Source: Hydrogenobacter sp. (GTDB lineage: Bacteria; Aquificota; Aquificia; Aquificales; Aquificaceae). From it: 64,000 nt of DNA. The position numbers and the translations under genes were made by a program. The DNA lies in contig JAGDVY010000018.1 of the NCBI GenBank assembly GCA_023255875.1, positions 1 through 64,000 of the forward strand, written 5' to 3'. Below, piece by piece: positions 1 to 9,870 of the stretch. The notes under the pieces are model-generated. The model ran no database searches. It was not told where the DNA came from and worked only from the letters and a program-made list of their open reading frames with translations. The first letter of the stretch is position 1; every line of letters starts with the position of its first letter.

Positions 1-74
1 AGGGACTGAGGTTTGCCATAAGGGAAGGAGGAAAGACTGTAGGTGCTGGTGTGGTCACCAAAATCCTTGATTGA
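1..74 (+). CDS. tuf: Elongation factor Tu, C-terminal fragment (5' end outside window)
   Basis: Frame from nt 3 reads [23 protein letters not shown], the conserved EF-Tu C-terminus; immediately upstream of rpsJ. Confidence 0.93.
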   Translation, partial: GLRFAIREGGKTVGAGVVTKILD

Positions 75-85
75 GGTGTAGAAAG

Positions 86-397
86 ATGGAGGAGCTTATA
101 CGAATAAAGCTAAGATCTTACGATCATAGGCTTCTTGATCAGTCTGTAAAGCAGATCATAGATACTGTCAAAAGGACCGGCGGTATGGTTAAGGGTCCTA
201 TACCCCTTCCCACGGTGAAGAAAAGGTGGGTAGTGCTTCGCTCTCCACACAAATTTGACCAATCAAGAGAACACTTTGAGATAAGGGAACACAGGAGGAT
301 AATAGACATCACAAGGATAACTCCCCAAACAGTAGAATCCCTCATGAGCATAAACTTACCTGCTGGTGTAGATGTAGAACTAAAGATGAGGAGTTGA
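86..397 (+). CDS. rpsJ: 30S ribosomal protein S10 (ATG at 86 preferred over the TTG at 71)
   Basis: [25 protein letters not shown]10 family; first gene of S10 cluster. Confidence 0.96.
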   Translation: MEELIRIKLRSYDHRLLDQSVKQIIDTVKRTGGMVKGPIPLPTVKKRWVVLRSPHKFDQSREHFEIREHRRIIDITRITPQTVESLMSINLPAGVDVELKMRS

Positions 398-401
398 TAT
401 C

Positions 402-1112
402 ATGGCTATTGGTTTGATGGGAAAAAAGTTAGGTATGACAAGGGTATTTCTCAAAGACGGGACCACGCTACCCGTTACCGTAATAGAGGTGCCACCTCAT
501 GTGGTGGTTGCCATAAGAACTCCCGAGAAGGAAGGATACTCCGCTATTCAATTGGGTGCTTTCCCTGCAAAGGAGAAGCACTTAACTAAGCCAGAGATAG
601 GTCATCTGCAAAAAGCTGGTGTAAAGCTTCTAAGAGTGCTCAAGGAGTTTAGGGTAGATTCAGTAGAAGGTTATCAAGTAGGTCAGGAAATACGTGTTGA
701 AGATGTCTTCTCTCCTGGTGAGTTGGTAGATGTAATAGGCATCAGTAAAGGAAGAGGTTTTGCTGGAACTATGAAAAGATGGGACTTTGGTGGTTTTCCC
801 GCATCTCACGGTCATAGGTATCACAGGGCGGTGGGTTCTATAGGAAACAGGTCAGACCCAGGAAGAGTGTGGAAAGGTAAAAGGATGGCAGGACACTATG
901 GTGCTGAAAAGGTGAGGGTGCAGGCACTTTTTGTGGTGGATGTATTGCCCGAAAAGAACATTCTTTTGGTAAAAGGTTCTGTACCTGGTCCTACAGGTGG
1001 CCGTGTAATCGTAGAAAAAAGCAGTATATCCTATAGAAAGTCTCAAAAACTCAAACTTAACAGGTTAAAGCACATAGTGGAAAATCTCGTAAAAGAAGGA
1101 GTACGAACATGA
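402..1112 (+). CDS. rplC: 50S ribosomal protein L3
   Basis: [43 protein letters not shown] motifs. Confidence 0.97.
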   Translation: MAIGLMGKKLGMTRVFLKDGTTLPVTVIEVPPHVVVAIRTPEKEGYSAIQLGAFPAKEKHLTKPEIGHLQKAGVKLLRVLKEFRVDSVEGYQVGQEIRVEDVFSPGELVDVIGISKGRGFAGTMKRWDFGGFPASHGHRYHRAVGSIGNRSDPGRVWKGKRMAGHYGAEKVRVQALFVVDVLPEKNILLVKGSVPGPTGGRVIVEKSSISYRKSQKLKLNRLKHIVENLVKEGVRT

Positions 1113-1708
1113 AAGTGGGAGATGTGGAACTAAGAGATGACATTTTTAATGTTGAGGTAAAGAAGCACGTACTTTGGGAAGTGGTAAAGTGGCAACTGGC
1201 ATCAAGAAGACAGGGAACTCACAGCACAAAAACCAGAGGTGAAGTTGCATATAGTGGAAGAAAAATACTACCACAAAAGGGTACAGGAAACGCAAGACAC
1301 GGGGATAGAGGAGCTAATATATTTGTAGGTGGTGGTGTAGCTCACGGTCCTAAACCTAGAGATTACTATTACAGCTTACCCAAAAAAGTTAGAAAGTTAG
1401 GACTAAAGATGGCACTCTCATCAAAGGCACAAGAGGGTAAAATTCTTATATTTGATAGTATTAACATAGGTGAAGTACCCAAGACAAAGAAAGCTCTTGA
1501 GTTTCTACAAAACATGGGAATAAAAGACTCAAAGGTGCTTATAGTTATTCCAGAAAAGGATCAAGTAGTGATGAAATCCTTCAGAAACCTTCAAACGGTA
1601 AAGGTGCTTCCCGTGGAAGGTTTGAACGTTTATGATATACTTTGGGCAGATGTTTTAGCTCTTCATAAAGAAGCCATAGAAAAAATATACGAGAGGTTAT
1701 CCGCATGA
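1109..1708 (+). CDS. rplD: 50S ribosomal protein L4
   Basis: [34 protein letters not shown] motif; position after L3. Confidence 0.97.
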   Translation: MKVGDVELRDDIFNVEVKKHVLWEVVKWQLASRRQGTHSTKTRGEVAYSGRKILPQKGTGNARHGDRGANIFVGGGVAHGPKPRDYYYSLPKKVRKLGLKMALSSKAQEGKILIFDSINIGEVPKTKKALEFLQNMGIKDSKVLIVIPEKDQVVMKSFRNLQTVKVLPVEGLNVYDILWADVLALHKEAIEKIYERLSA

Positions 1709-2001
1709 GAAGGCCTGAAGAGATAATAATAAGACCCATCATAACAGAAAAGAGTAACAGGCTAATGGAGGAGTATAAAAAGTACACCTTTGAAGTTGCC
1801 CTTGACGCCACAAAGCACGAAATAAAGTATGCGGTGGAACAGTTATTTAAAGTACCTGTCCTGAAGGTAAATACCATGATAGTAAAGCCTAAGAAGAAAA
1901 GGGTATTGGGCAAATTTAGAAAGTACGGCTACACGCGCGCCTACAAAAAAGCTATAGTTACCATTCCTCCTGATAAGGAGATAGATTTACTAAACTTGTG
2001 A
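1705..2001 (+). CDS. rplW: 50S ribosomal protein L23
   Basis: [24 protein letters not shown]; position after L4. Confidence 0.96.
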   Translation: MRRPEEIIIRPIITEKSNRLMEEYKKYTFEVALDATKHEIKYAVEQLFKVPVLKVNTMIVKPKKKRVLGKFRKYGYTRAYKKAIVTIPPDKEIDLLNL

Positions 2002-2011
2002 GGTTAAACCT

Positions 2012-2878
2012 ATGGGTGTGAGAAAGTTAAAACCGGTTACTAATGGTCAAAGACATGCGGTTCTTTATGACTTTAAGGAGATAACAAAGAAAGAGCCAGA
2101 GAAGTCTCTTTTAGTTCATTGGCACAGGGCAAAGGGAAGATCCCGTCAGCAAGGTAAAATAACCTCGCGCTCAAGAGGAGGAGGACACAAAAAAAGATAC
2201 AGGCTCATAGACTTCAAAAGGGACAAGAGCTTAGTTCCTGCAAAAGTAGTCGCTATAGAGTACGATCCTTATAGATCTGCAAGAATAGCCCTCCTTCACT
2301 ACGCTGATGGTGAAAAGAGATACATACTTTGGCCAGAAGGTCTTGAAGTAGGTAGCACGGTAATGTCCATATCCTATGAGGATGCGGAGAAAGGCAAGGA
2401 GCTTCCAGAGATAAAGGTAGGCAACGCCATGCCCCTCAAGTACATACCCGTGGGTACCATAGTGCACAACGTGGAGCTACATCCAGGAAAAGGAGGACAG
2501 ATAGCAAGAGCTGCAGGTATGTCAGCACAGGTTCTTGGTAAAGTAGATGATTATGTACAGCTCAGGCTACCTTCGGGAGAGATTAGGTTAGTGCATCAAA
2601 GATGCATGGCAACCATTGGTAGAGTAGGGCTTGCAGAACACGAGCTTGTAAAGTATGGAAAGGCTGGACGCTACAGATGGCTCGGCTGGAGACCCCACAC
2701 AAGAGGTACCGCTATGAATCCTGTAGACCACCCTCACGGTGGTGGTGAAGGAAAAACCAAAGGTAAGCATCCAGAATCTCCTTGGGGTTGGAAGACCAAA
2801 GGATACAAGACTAGAAGAGGTAAAAAATACTCAGACAAGTTTATAATCGCTAGAAGGAAAGGAGGAAGCCAAGAATGA
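2012..2878 (+). CDS. rplB: 50S ribosomal protein L2
   Basis: [48 protein letters not shown]. Confidence 0.98.
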   Translation: MGVRKLKPVTNGQRHAVLYDFKEITKKEPEKSLLVHWHRAKGRSRQQGKITSRSRGGGHKKRYRLIDFKRDKSLVPAKVVAIEYDPYRSARIALLHYADGEKRYILWPEGLEVGSTVMSISYEDAEKGKELPEIKVGNAMPLKYIPVGTIVHNVELHPGKGGQIARAAGMSAQVLGKVDDYVQLRLPSGEIRLVHQRCMATIGRVGLAEHELVKYGKAGRYRWLGWRPHTRGTAMNPVDHPHGGGEGKTKGKHPESPWGWKTKGYKTRRGKKYSDKFIIARRKGGSQE

Positions 2879-3330
2879 GCTTTAGAGGTGCGTGGAACAA
2901 AAGAAATAAGCTAATAGAAGATCTGGATCAGTTTCTAAAGCTGTACAAGAAGACTCAAAGGATATACAAACAGGTGAGAAAGGTACAACACACAGAAAGC
3001 CTGTTCCAAAAAGCCCTTGAAAAGTACAAAAAAGTCTGGGAAGAGTATAGAGCAATAGTCAACAAAAAAGCTTGGGTGGATCCAAAGCTGTGGAAGAGGA
3101 TCAGGCTTATGAACCAAACGGGAGAGAGGAAAGTGGTAAGAACCTACAGCAGAGATACCACCATAATTCCCGAATTTGTGGGACACACTATAGCGGTACA
3201 CAACGGAAAGACCTTTGTACCCGTTTATATAACTTCCGATATGGTAGGGCACAAGCTGGGTGAGTTTGCACCCACAAGAACCTTTAAGGGCCACCCAGAT
3301 AAATCTGCAAAAGTAGCCAAAAAGAAGTGA
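2875..3330 (+). CDS. rpsS: 30S ribosomal protein S19 with extended N-terminus
   Basis: [52 protein letters not shown]; 151 aa. Confidence 0.95.
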   Translation: MSFRGAWNKRNKLIEDLDQFLKLYKKTQRIYKQVRKVQHTESLFQKALEKYKKVWEEYRAIVNKKAWVDPKLWKRIRLMNQTGERKVVRTYSRDTTIIPEFVGHTIAVHNGKTFVPVYITSDMVGHKLGEFAPTRTFKGHPDKSAKVAKKK

Positions 3331-3340
3331 GGTAAGGAAC

Positions 3341-3682
3341 ATGGAAGTTAGAGCGGTTTTAAGATATGCGAGGATTTCACCAACGAAGGTGAGACAAGTT
3401 TTAAGAGTAATACAAGGACAAAGTGCTGGAACTGCTCTTTATCAGTTAAAGGTTATTCCAAAGAAAAGTGCAAGAATCGTTGAAGGTGTACTAAAAAGTG
3501 CTTTAGCCAACGCAGAACAGCACGGACTTGATATAGAAAAGGTATATATAAAGAAAGCGGTAGCGGATGAAGGTCCCATGTACAAAAAGTGGATGCCAAG
3601 GGCACACGGAAGAGCTACCATGATAAGAAAAAGGACATCTCACATAACAATAGTGTTAGAAGAGAGAAAGGAGGAGCAATAA
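3341..3682 (+). CDS. rplV: 50S ribosomal protein L22
   Basis: ARISPTKVRQVLRVIQG, GPMYKKWMPRAHGRATMIRKRTSHITIVL. Confidence 0.97.
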   Translation: MEVRAVLRYARISPTKVRQVLRVIQGQSAGTALYQLKVIPKKSARIVEGVLKSALANAEQHGLDIEKVYIKKAVADEGPMYKKWMPRAHGRATMIRKRTSHITIVLEERKEEQ

Positions 3683-4378
3683 ATGGGTCAGAAAACACAT
3701 CCTATAGGCTTTAGGATAGGTGTAATAAAGGATTGGAATTCCAAATGGTTTGCTGATAAGAGGGATTACACTAAACTTCTTCACGAAGACTTAAAGATAA
3801 AGGATTACATAAAGAAGAGATATGCTTCTGCTGGAGTTTCCAAAGTGGTTATAGAGAGAGCTGCAGAAAAGGTAAAAGTCAGGATATTTGCTGCAAGGCC
3901 AGGTATCATAATAGGAAGGAAGGGAGCGGAAGTAGAACAGCTAAAGAAAGACATAGAAAAAATAGCTGTTGGGAAAGAAGTGACCATAACCGTTGATGAG
4001 GTAAGAGTACCAGAGCTTGATGCCCAGCTTGTGGCGGAAGAAATAGCCCTTCAGATAGAGAGACGTGTATCCCATAGAAGAGCCATGAAAAGAGCTATAG
4101 ATAACGCTTTCAAGGCAGGCGCAAAAGGTGTAAAAGTTCAGGTAAAGGGTAGGATAGGTGGTGCAGAACTGGCAAGAGCGGAATGGTTTTTGGTGGGAAG
4201 GATGCCTTTGCAAACTCTCAGAGCGGATATAGATTACGGTTTTGCAGTTGCTCAAACCAAGTACGGAGTTTTGGGTGTAAAGGTGTGGATATACAAAGGT
4301 GATATACTAAAAGGCGGTAAAGAGGAGATAATAAAGAAAATAGAAGAGGACCTTAAAAAAGCAGAAAAGGAGGTATAA
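3683..4378 (+). CDS. rpsC: 30S ribosomal protein S3
   Basis: [26 protein letters not shown] domain [15 protein letters not shown]. Confidence 0.97.
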   Translation: MGQKTHPIGFRIGVIKDWNSKWFADKRDYTKLLHEDLKIKDYIKKRYASAGVSKVVIERAAEKVKVRIFAARPGIIIGRKGAEVEQLKKDIEKIAVGKEVTITVDEVRVPELDAQLVAEEIALQIERRVSHRRAMKRAIDNAFKAGAKGVKVQVKGRIGGAELARAEWFLVGRMPLQTLRADIDYGFAVAQTKYGVLGVKVWIYKGDILKGGKEEIIKKIEEDLKKAEKEV

Positions 4379-4381
4379 GAG

Positions 4382-4807
4382 ATGTCTTTTTTAGCTCCAA
4401 AAAAGACCAAATTCAGGAAATCTCAGAGAGGAACACTAAAAGGTAAAGCTTTTAGAGGAAACAGGCTTGCTTTTGGTGAGTATGGCATACAGGCTTTAGA
4501 AGCCCATTGGCTAACTCAGAGACAAATAGAGGCTGCTAGAATAGCCCTTGTGCGTGCCCTCAGAAAAGGAGCTAAAGTGTGGATAAATATATTTCCGGAT
4601 AAGCCCTATACTAGAAAGCCCAATGAGGTAAGAATGGGTGGTGGAAAGGGTGATCCAGAAGGCTTTGTGGCGGTAGTAAAGCCCGGAAGGATACTCTTTG
4701 AGTTTTCTGGTGTGCCCGAAAGCGTGGCGGAAGAAGCTTATAAGTTGGTTTCTGCCAAACTACCTATAAAGGTAAGGCTTGTAAAAGCAGGAGGTATGAC
4801 AGTATGA
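4382..4807 (+). CDS. rplP: 50S ribosomal protein L16
   Basis: [49 protein letters not shown]. Confidence 0.97.
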   Translation: MSFLAPKKTKFRKSQRGTLKGKAFRGNRLAFGEYGIQALEAHWLTQRQIEAARIALVRALRKGAKVWINIFPDKPYTRKPNEVRMGGGKGDPEGFVAVVKPGRILFEFSGVPESVAEEAYKLVSAKLPIKVRLVKAGGMTV

Positions 4808-5004
4808 AGGCAGATGAACTCAGAAAGTTGAGCATACAGGATCTTAGAAAAAAGGAAGAAGAACTAAGGAGAGAACTTTTGAGGCTTAGGTTTAAGAAAA
4901 AGGTAGAAGGTTTGCCCAACGTAATGGCTATAAGAAATACAAGAAGAGAGTTAGCCAGAGTTCTTACCATAATAAGAGAAAAGGAGTTGAGAGGTGAAGG
5001 CTGA
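4804..5004 (+). CDS. rpmC: 50S ribosomal protein L29
   Basis: [39 protein letters not shown]...[14 protein letters not shown]. Confidence 0.95.
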   Translation: MKADELRKLSIQDLRKKEEELRRELLRLRFKKKVEGLPNVMAIRNTRRELARVLTIIREKELRGEG

Positions 5005-5297
5005 TGGGTAAAAGGAAAGAGTTTGTGGGTGTAGTTGTTAGCGATAAGATGCAAAAAACGGTAGTAGTTAGAGTAGACAGAAAAGTGCCCCATCCTCTGT
5101 ACAAAAAGCACATAATAAAGAGCAAAAAGTACCATGCACATGATCCTAACAACGAATGTAGGGTGGGAGATATAGTGCTTATAAGGGAGACAAGACCTCT
5201 GTCTAAAACAAAAAGATGGGTAGTAGTGAGGATACTCCAAAGAGCAAGGTCACCAGAAGAAAACCAAGGCGTATCACTGGAGGAAAACCCAAGCTAA
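5004..5297 (+). CDS. rpsQ: 30S ribosomal protein S17
   Basis: [33 protein letters not shown]...[18 protein letters not shown]. Confidence 0.96.
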   Translation: MGKRKEFVGVVVSDKMQKTVVVRVDRKVPHPLYKKHIIKSKKYHAHDPNNECRVGDIVLIRETRPLSKTKRWVVVRILQRARSPEENQGVSLEENPS

Positions 5298-5301
5298 GAT
5301 T

Positions 5302-6636
5302 ATGTACGCTCTAATCCAAAAACATAAAACCTTAGTAGCATTTATAGTTGTCTTAGCATCAGGCTCTTTCCTTCTTTGGCTTTTTTTTACTGGGAGTATT
5401 AGGGATATCACTTCTGTAGGTAAAAAGTGCGTAGCGGAGGTAAATGGTAGCTGTATAACTTTAAGAGAATACAGAAGGGAGCTTTTAAGGTTCTCTAACA
5501 TACAGAACAAAGAGCTTGAGGAAATTATAAAAAAGCAGGTAATTGATAACCTTATTACACAAGAACTTCTTTATCAAAAGGCTAAGTCCTTGGGATATTA
5601 CGCTTCAGATGAAGAGGTCATAAGTGTCATAAAAAGCGACCCAACCTTTCAAGAAGGAGGTAGCTTTAGTGCCTCTAAGTATAAGGAGCTACTTTTAAGG
5701 CTTGGACTTGTTCCGGAAGAGTACGAAGATTACATAAGGAGAATGTTAACGATACAGAAGCTACTCGCATTGATCTTTAACGGCGTCTACATTTCTGACA
5801 AAGAAAAAGAGATTAATTTGGCGGTTCAATCCACATTGCTATCTGGTAGGCTTTACATACTCACACCTTCTGATGTGGAGCTTTCTTATACCCCAACGCA
5901 AGAGGAGATGTTAAGTTTTTATGAGAAAAATAAAGAGCTTTTTAAAAAGCCAGAAACCAAGATAATAAGAGTTTGGAAGGAAAAGGATAAAGGAAAAATA
6001 GAAGAGCTCTACAAATCTATAAAGGAAGGTAAGATACCTCAAGGCTACGCTGAGTATATGCTTCCCAATGATCAGAGCAAACTGCCCGAAGTCATAAACT
6101 CTGAAGTTCAAAGGCTGAGTGAAAAGAATCGCATTTCTGTCTCCAAGTCAGGAGATGAGTATGTACTCATATACCTTTACAAGATTGAGCCTCCCGGTGT
6201 GAAAAGCTTTGATGAGGTAAAGGACCAGATAAAGTCTATACTGATAGAGCGCAAAAAGTTATCAGCACTAAAGGAAAAGGCACAGGAAGTGTATAAGTTG
6301 CTCTCAGAGGGTAAAGAGGTCAGTACCAAGTATTTGAGTTTTAGTGATACACCTGCAAACCAAATTATGAGTGTAGCAAAGATAAAGCAAGATGAGATAG
6401 TGCGCTTTTTGCTATCAAAAGAGAAGGTATTTGGTCCCTACGAGTTGGCTCAAGGTTATGGTGTTTTTTTTATAACGGATAGAAAGAGAAAGGCTATGAA
6501 GGAGGATGAAGCAAAAAAACTAACACAGGACATATTAAACATGAAGTCAGATACCATGGTAAACTATCTTATAGAGCATCTTATGAAGAAGAGTAAAATA
6601 AAGGTAAACGAAGAAGTAATAAAAGGAGGAGTCTGA
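5302..6636 (+). CDS. Membrane-anchored SurA/PpiD-like periplasmic chaperone
   Basis: N-terminal TM segment (TLVAFIVVLASGSFLLWLFF) then SurA_N-like region (VNGSCITLREYRRELLRF...QVIDNLITQELLYQKAKSLG) and PpiD-like C-terminus. Confidence 0.75.
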   Translation: MYALIQKHKTLVAFIVVLASGSFLLWLFFTGSIRDITSVGKKCVAEVNGSCITLREYRRELLRFSNIQNKELEEIIKKQVIDNLITQELLYQKAKSLGYYASDEEVISVIKSDPTFQEGGSFSASKYKELLLRLGLVPEEYEDYIRRMLTIQKLLALIFNGVYISDKEKEINLAVQSTLLSGRLYILTPSDVELSYTPTQEEMLSFYEKNKELFKKPETKIIRVWKEKDKGKIEELYKSIKEGKIPQGYAEYMLPNDQSKLPEVINSEVQRLSEKNRISVSKSGDEYVLIYLYKIEPPGVKSFDEVKDQIKSILIERKKLSALKEKAQEVYKLLSEGKEVSTKYLSFSDTPANQIMSVAKIKQDEIVRFLLSKEKVFGPYELAQGYGVFFITDRKRKAMKEDEAKKLTQDILNMKSDTMVNYLIEHLMKKSKIKVNEEVIKGGV

Positions 6637-7412
6637 TGGGTATGTGGAGAACCGCTATAACTCAGCATGTGGGACACGAAACTTACATAAGAGGCTACAG
6701 ACTGCTTGATCTTGTAGGCAATCTTTCTTTTGCGCAAGCGATTTATCTCATACTAAAGGGTGAGCTTCCAACAGAAAGAGAAAGCAAAATGATGGAAGCC
6801 ATGCTTGTTTCCGTGATAGACCACGGTATAGCTCCACCTTCTGCTATAGCTGCAAGAGCGGTTGCATCGGGTGGCAACTCTTTGAATGTGGGGGTGGCGG
6901 CAGGCGTACTAGCTTTTGGTTCTGCTCACGGTGGTGCTTTAGAGGATGCCATGAAGTTTATACAGGAAGGTGTAGCAAGTGGAAAAAGTGTTGAAGAGAT
7001 AGTCAGCGAATACCTTTCTGCCAAAAAACCCATACCAGGTTACGGACACAGGTACTATAAAGACTTTGACCCAAGGACCAAAAGGCTTATGGACATTGCA
7101 AAAACTTTGGAATTTTATGGAAAGCACTGCGAATTTGCTCAAGCGGTAGAGGAAGAGATAGCAAAACAGAAAGGCAAAAAACTCGTTCTTAACGTAGACG
7201 GAGCTATAGCTGCAATTGCATCAGAAATGGGCTTTGATTGGAGGTTGGGGAAAGGATTCTTCATAATAGGTAGAGTTCCAGGGCTTGTGGCACACGTTTA
7301 TGAAGAACTAACTACGGAAAAGCCCTTTTCTAAAAGGCTTGATGAGGAGAAAGATGTGGAATATACAGGACTACCTCCAAGGGAACTACCACCAGATATG
7401 AAGAAAATTTAG
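6636..7412 (+). CDS. ccl: Citryl-CoA lyase / citrate synthase-superfamily lyase (reverse TCA cycle)
   Basis: Citrate synthase-fold motifs GSAHGGALEDAMKFI, PGYGHRYYKDFDPRTKRL, GFDWRLGKGFFIIGRVPGLVAHVYEE; short ~258 aa form resembling the ATP-citrate lyase C-terminus, as described for Hydrogenobacter Ccl. Confidence 0.85.
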   Translation: MGMWRTAITQHVGHETYIRGYRLLDLVGNLSFAQAIYLILKGELPTERESKMMEAMLVSVIDHGIAPPSAIAARAVASGGNSLNVGVAAGVLAFGSAHGGALEDAMKFIQEGVASGKSVEEIVSEYLSAKKPIPGYGHRYYKDFDPRTKRLMDIAKTLEFYGKHCEFAQAVEEEIAKQKGKKLVLNVDGAIAAIASEMGFDWRLGKGFFIIGRVPGLVAHVYEELTTEKPFSKRLDEEKDVEYTGLPPRELPPDMKKI

Positions 7413-7413
7413 G

Positions 7414-7827
7414 ATGCAAGAATTTGTATCAAAGATATACAAAGGCTTTATTATATTAGCCTTTAATATAACCATAATCGTGCTTATTATAGGCTTGTTT
7501 GTGGGTATTTTTAGAACCATATCGGAAATAGGTTTAACTGTTACAGAAGCAACTGTCAGACTTGGCTTTAAGGAACTTGTTACCAATGTGCTCTCTCTTA
7601 TAGTGGTGCTTGAACTCATAAGGGCTTTTATAGACTTTTTTGAACACGAAAGGGTAAGGGTAGAAATTCTTTTAGAGGTGCTTATAGCCTTTATCATAAG
7701 GGAATTTATGCTTCATCTTTTTGAGGGTACGATGTCTGGTGCGGATGTATTCTTTTGGTCCTTGGGTATAGCCTTTCTTATAGCTGCCAGGTTTATAAGC
7801 TTCTTTTACAAGGTGGTAAAATCTTAA
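7414..7827 (+). CDS. PsiE-family (phosphate-starvation-inducible) membrane protein
   Basis: Four TM-like segments with LELIRAFIDFFEHERVRVEILLEVLIAFIIREFML pattern of PsiE family. Confidence 0.7.
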   Translation: MQEFVSKIYKGFIILAFNITIIVLIIGLFVGIFRTISEIGLTVTEATVRLGFKELVTNVLSLIVVLELIRAFIDFFEHERVRVEILLEVLIAFIIREFMLHLFEGTMSGADVFFWSLGIAFLIAARFISFFYKVVKS

Positions 7828-9149
7828 TATGCTTCTTCTTCAACACGTATAACCACAGGCTCTCCCATTATGACGGGGAGTTTTTTAATCTCTTTTATAG
7901 CCTTTTGCATACTACTTTCGTAAGCTTTGTGCGTGAGTATAACAAGAGGAACTACAGGTTCACCTTCTTTACCTGCCATCTTACAAACCTTCTCCTTTTG
8001 AAGAACACTAGCTATGCTTATGTTATAATCCGCCAAAACCCTGGAAACACTTGCCAATACACCCGGTCTATCAGGCACATCAAACCTCATGTAATACCTG
8101 CTGTAAAAGTCCTTGCTCAGGTGTAGAGCTTGGTCTTCCCACTCAAACTGATCTCTATCTTTTGTACAAAAGAGGAGTTTTTTGGCTATATCCACTATAT
8201 CAGAAACTACCGCAGAAGCGGTAGGCTGACTACCAGCACCCCTACCGTAGAACATGGTTTTGCCAACAAAATCACCTTCCACCATTATGGCATTATAAAC
8301 ATCAGAAACCTTGGCAAGAGCATCCTCTGACCTTATAAAAGTAGGATGGACCCTAACTTCTATGCTTCTATCCCCTCCTTTTGATATGGCAAGAAGCTTT
8401 AGAGTGTACCCCAGCTCTTTTCCAAGTTCCAGATCAAGCAGATCAAGATTTCTTATGCCTTCTACATAAACCTCCTCAAAAGGCACATACCTACCAAAAG
8501 CTATCATGGAAAGTATGCATATCTTGTGAGCAGAATCCCAACCGTCTATATCTAATGAAGGATCTGCCTCTGCATAACCTTGTTTTTGAGCAAGCTCAAG
8601 AGCATGTGTAAAGTCCACCCTTTCTTCTAGCATTTTTGTGAGAATATAGTTAGTAGTTCCGTTGAGGATACCATAAATGGCTCTTATTCTGTTGCCTACA
8701 AGACCTTCCTTTAGAGCTTTAACTATAGGAATACCCCCACCCACAGATGCCTCAAAGCCTATGTGCAAACCCCTTTCTTTAGCTTTCCTGAAGATCTCAA
8801 GACCATCTTCTGCAAGTAAGCGCTTGTTAGCGGTAATTACGTGTTTGTTCTCTTCAAGAGCTTCAAGTATAAGGCTTTTAGCAAAATCTTTACCACCTAC
8901 AAGTTCAACGACTATATCGCTCTCTTTTATAACTTCCCTATAGTCGTAGGTTCTGAGATGAGTAGGTATCTCTATTTCCCTTTTTCTTTCCCAATCTTTG
9001 TCCGCAACCTTTGTCAGGATAAGCTCTATACCCGTCTTTTTCTTTATTATGTGAGAGTTTTCTAGCAATAGTTTTACCGTGCCTGTGCCTACAACACCAC
9101 AGCCTACTATGCCTACTCTTACCTGCACATGTTTATTATAACTCAGCAA
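7824..9149 (-). CDS. hom: Homoserine dehydrogenase with C-terminal ACT domain
   Basis: VGIVGCGVVGTGTVKLLLEN; ITANKRLLAEDG; GGGIPIVKALKEGLVGNRIRAIYGILNGTTNYILTKM; RYYMRFDVPDRPGVLASVSRVLADYNISI. Confidence 0.95.
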   Translation of the reverse strand: MLSYNKHVQVRVGIVGCGVVGTGTVKLLLENSHIIKKKTGIELILTKVADKDWERKREIEIPTHLRTYDYREVIKESDIVVELVGGKDFAKSLILEALEENKHVITANKRLLAEDGLEIFRKAKERGLHIGFEASVGGGIPIVKALKEGLVGNRIRAIYGILNGTTNYILTKMLEERVDFTHALELAQKQGYAEADPSLDIDGWDSAHKICILSMIAFGRYVPFEEVYVEGIRNLDLLDLELGKELGYTLKLLAISKGGDRSIEVRVHPTFIRSEDALAKVSDVYNAIMVEGDFVGKTMFYGRGAGSQPTASAVVSDIVDIAKKLLFCTKDRDQFEWEDQALHLSKDFYSRYYMRFDVPDRPGVLASVSRVLADYNISIASVLQKEKVCKMAGKEGEPVVPLVILTHKAYESSMQKAIKEIKKLPVIMGEPVVIRVEEEAY

Positions 9150-9601
9150 TTACTACAGTGTGCTTGTTTTGCTTCTCTTGCTTTCTTTGCAGTCTCTGGG
9201 TCATAAGCTTTGCCCTGCCAAAGCATCTTGTAGACAACTTCGTAAGTGCTTTCCGCAAGGTCGGTAAGATCCTTAAAGAGCTTTTTGAAACCTTCGCTTC
9301 TGTGAGATTCCTCATGATCCTCTAAGCTTCTCCAGAAGGTGACTATAAGCACCTCTCTATCTTTTAGGGGATGTTCTGTTGTTTGACCAGCGGTGGAGCC
9401 TTCAAGAGAAACTCCACCCGTATTGAGAAGCACAAAGCCTCCATAGAATCCCGTATCCGAGTGATAGGTTTTTACATGCTCACAAAGATAAGCAACCCTT
9501 TCCATAACGTCGTCTAAGGTAACACCTTCTTTTAGCACCACGTAATTTATATTAACTATGGCATCTTCCGGAACATCTATTATCATGTTTCCCATAAACA
9601 T
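9143..9601 (-). CDS. Conserved hypothetical protein, possible ABM-like alpha/beta-barrel, CxxC tail
   Basis: ORF with SD GAAGGAGG upstream of ATG at 9601 (listed ORF start at 9619 is a TTG inside the SD); LIVTFWRSLEDHEESHRSEGFKKLF; ends HCSNC. Confidence 0.6.
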   Translation of the reverse strand: MFMGNMIIDVPEDAIVNINYVVLKEGVTLDDVMERVAYLCEHVKTYHSDTGFYGGFVLLNTGGVSLEGSTAGQTTEHPLKDREVLIVTFWRSLEDHEESHRSEGFKKLFKDLTDLAESTYEVVYKMLWQGKAYDPETAKKAREAKQAHCSNC

Positions 9602-9625
9602 GGCTAAAACCTCCTTCAACTTTTA

Positions 9626-9653
9626 AATGTATAAGAATATTCTAATACGTCAA
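9626..9653 (-). promoter_or_regulatory. Sigma70-like promoter for the 9143..9601 gene with palindrome in spacer
   Basis: On - strand: TTGACG-N16-TACATT; spacer contains the perfect 10-bp palindrome AGAATATTCT (9634-9643). Confidence 0.6.
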
Positions 9654-9870
9654 TAGACCCATGAGACTGTTTGAAAAATCTTAGAACATAGCTGTGATTA
9701 CCCTAAGCTGTCTTTTGGAGTTTGAATATTCCTTTTTTGGGAGATCTTTTGCAAGAGACTTCTCTCCCTTGAGAAGCGTTTTAGGCTCGGGGGACTGATA
9801 TAGCAAACATGGTTAGCTCTTTTCAGAGTGAAGGGGCTACCAAGGTTTTGAAAAAAAGGCTTTGGGATTT

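Noticed and set aside
2875-3330. S19 extension as a mis-called start
   Set aside because: The upstream ATG has a strong SD and the usual overlap with rplB; the only plausible internal start (GTG near VDPKLW) lacks an SD.
2935-3342. 135-aa antisense ORF over rpsS
   Set aside because: Fully antisense to a well-supported ribosomal protein gene; low-complexity composition; no SD.
4764-5240. 158-aa antisense ORF over rpmC/rpsQ
   Set aside because: Antisense shadow of highly expressed genes; no recognisable domain.
7755-8126. 123-aa + strand ORF spanning the psiE/hom boundary
   Set aside because: Overlaps psiE in another frame and is antisense to hom; no start signal or family resemblance.
9661-9870. 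Calling a complete insertion sequence or MITE
   Set aside because: Only one IS-like end motif (GAGACTGTTTGAAAA) is visible, no matching inverted repeat, no direct repeat, no transposase; left as a finding only.
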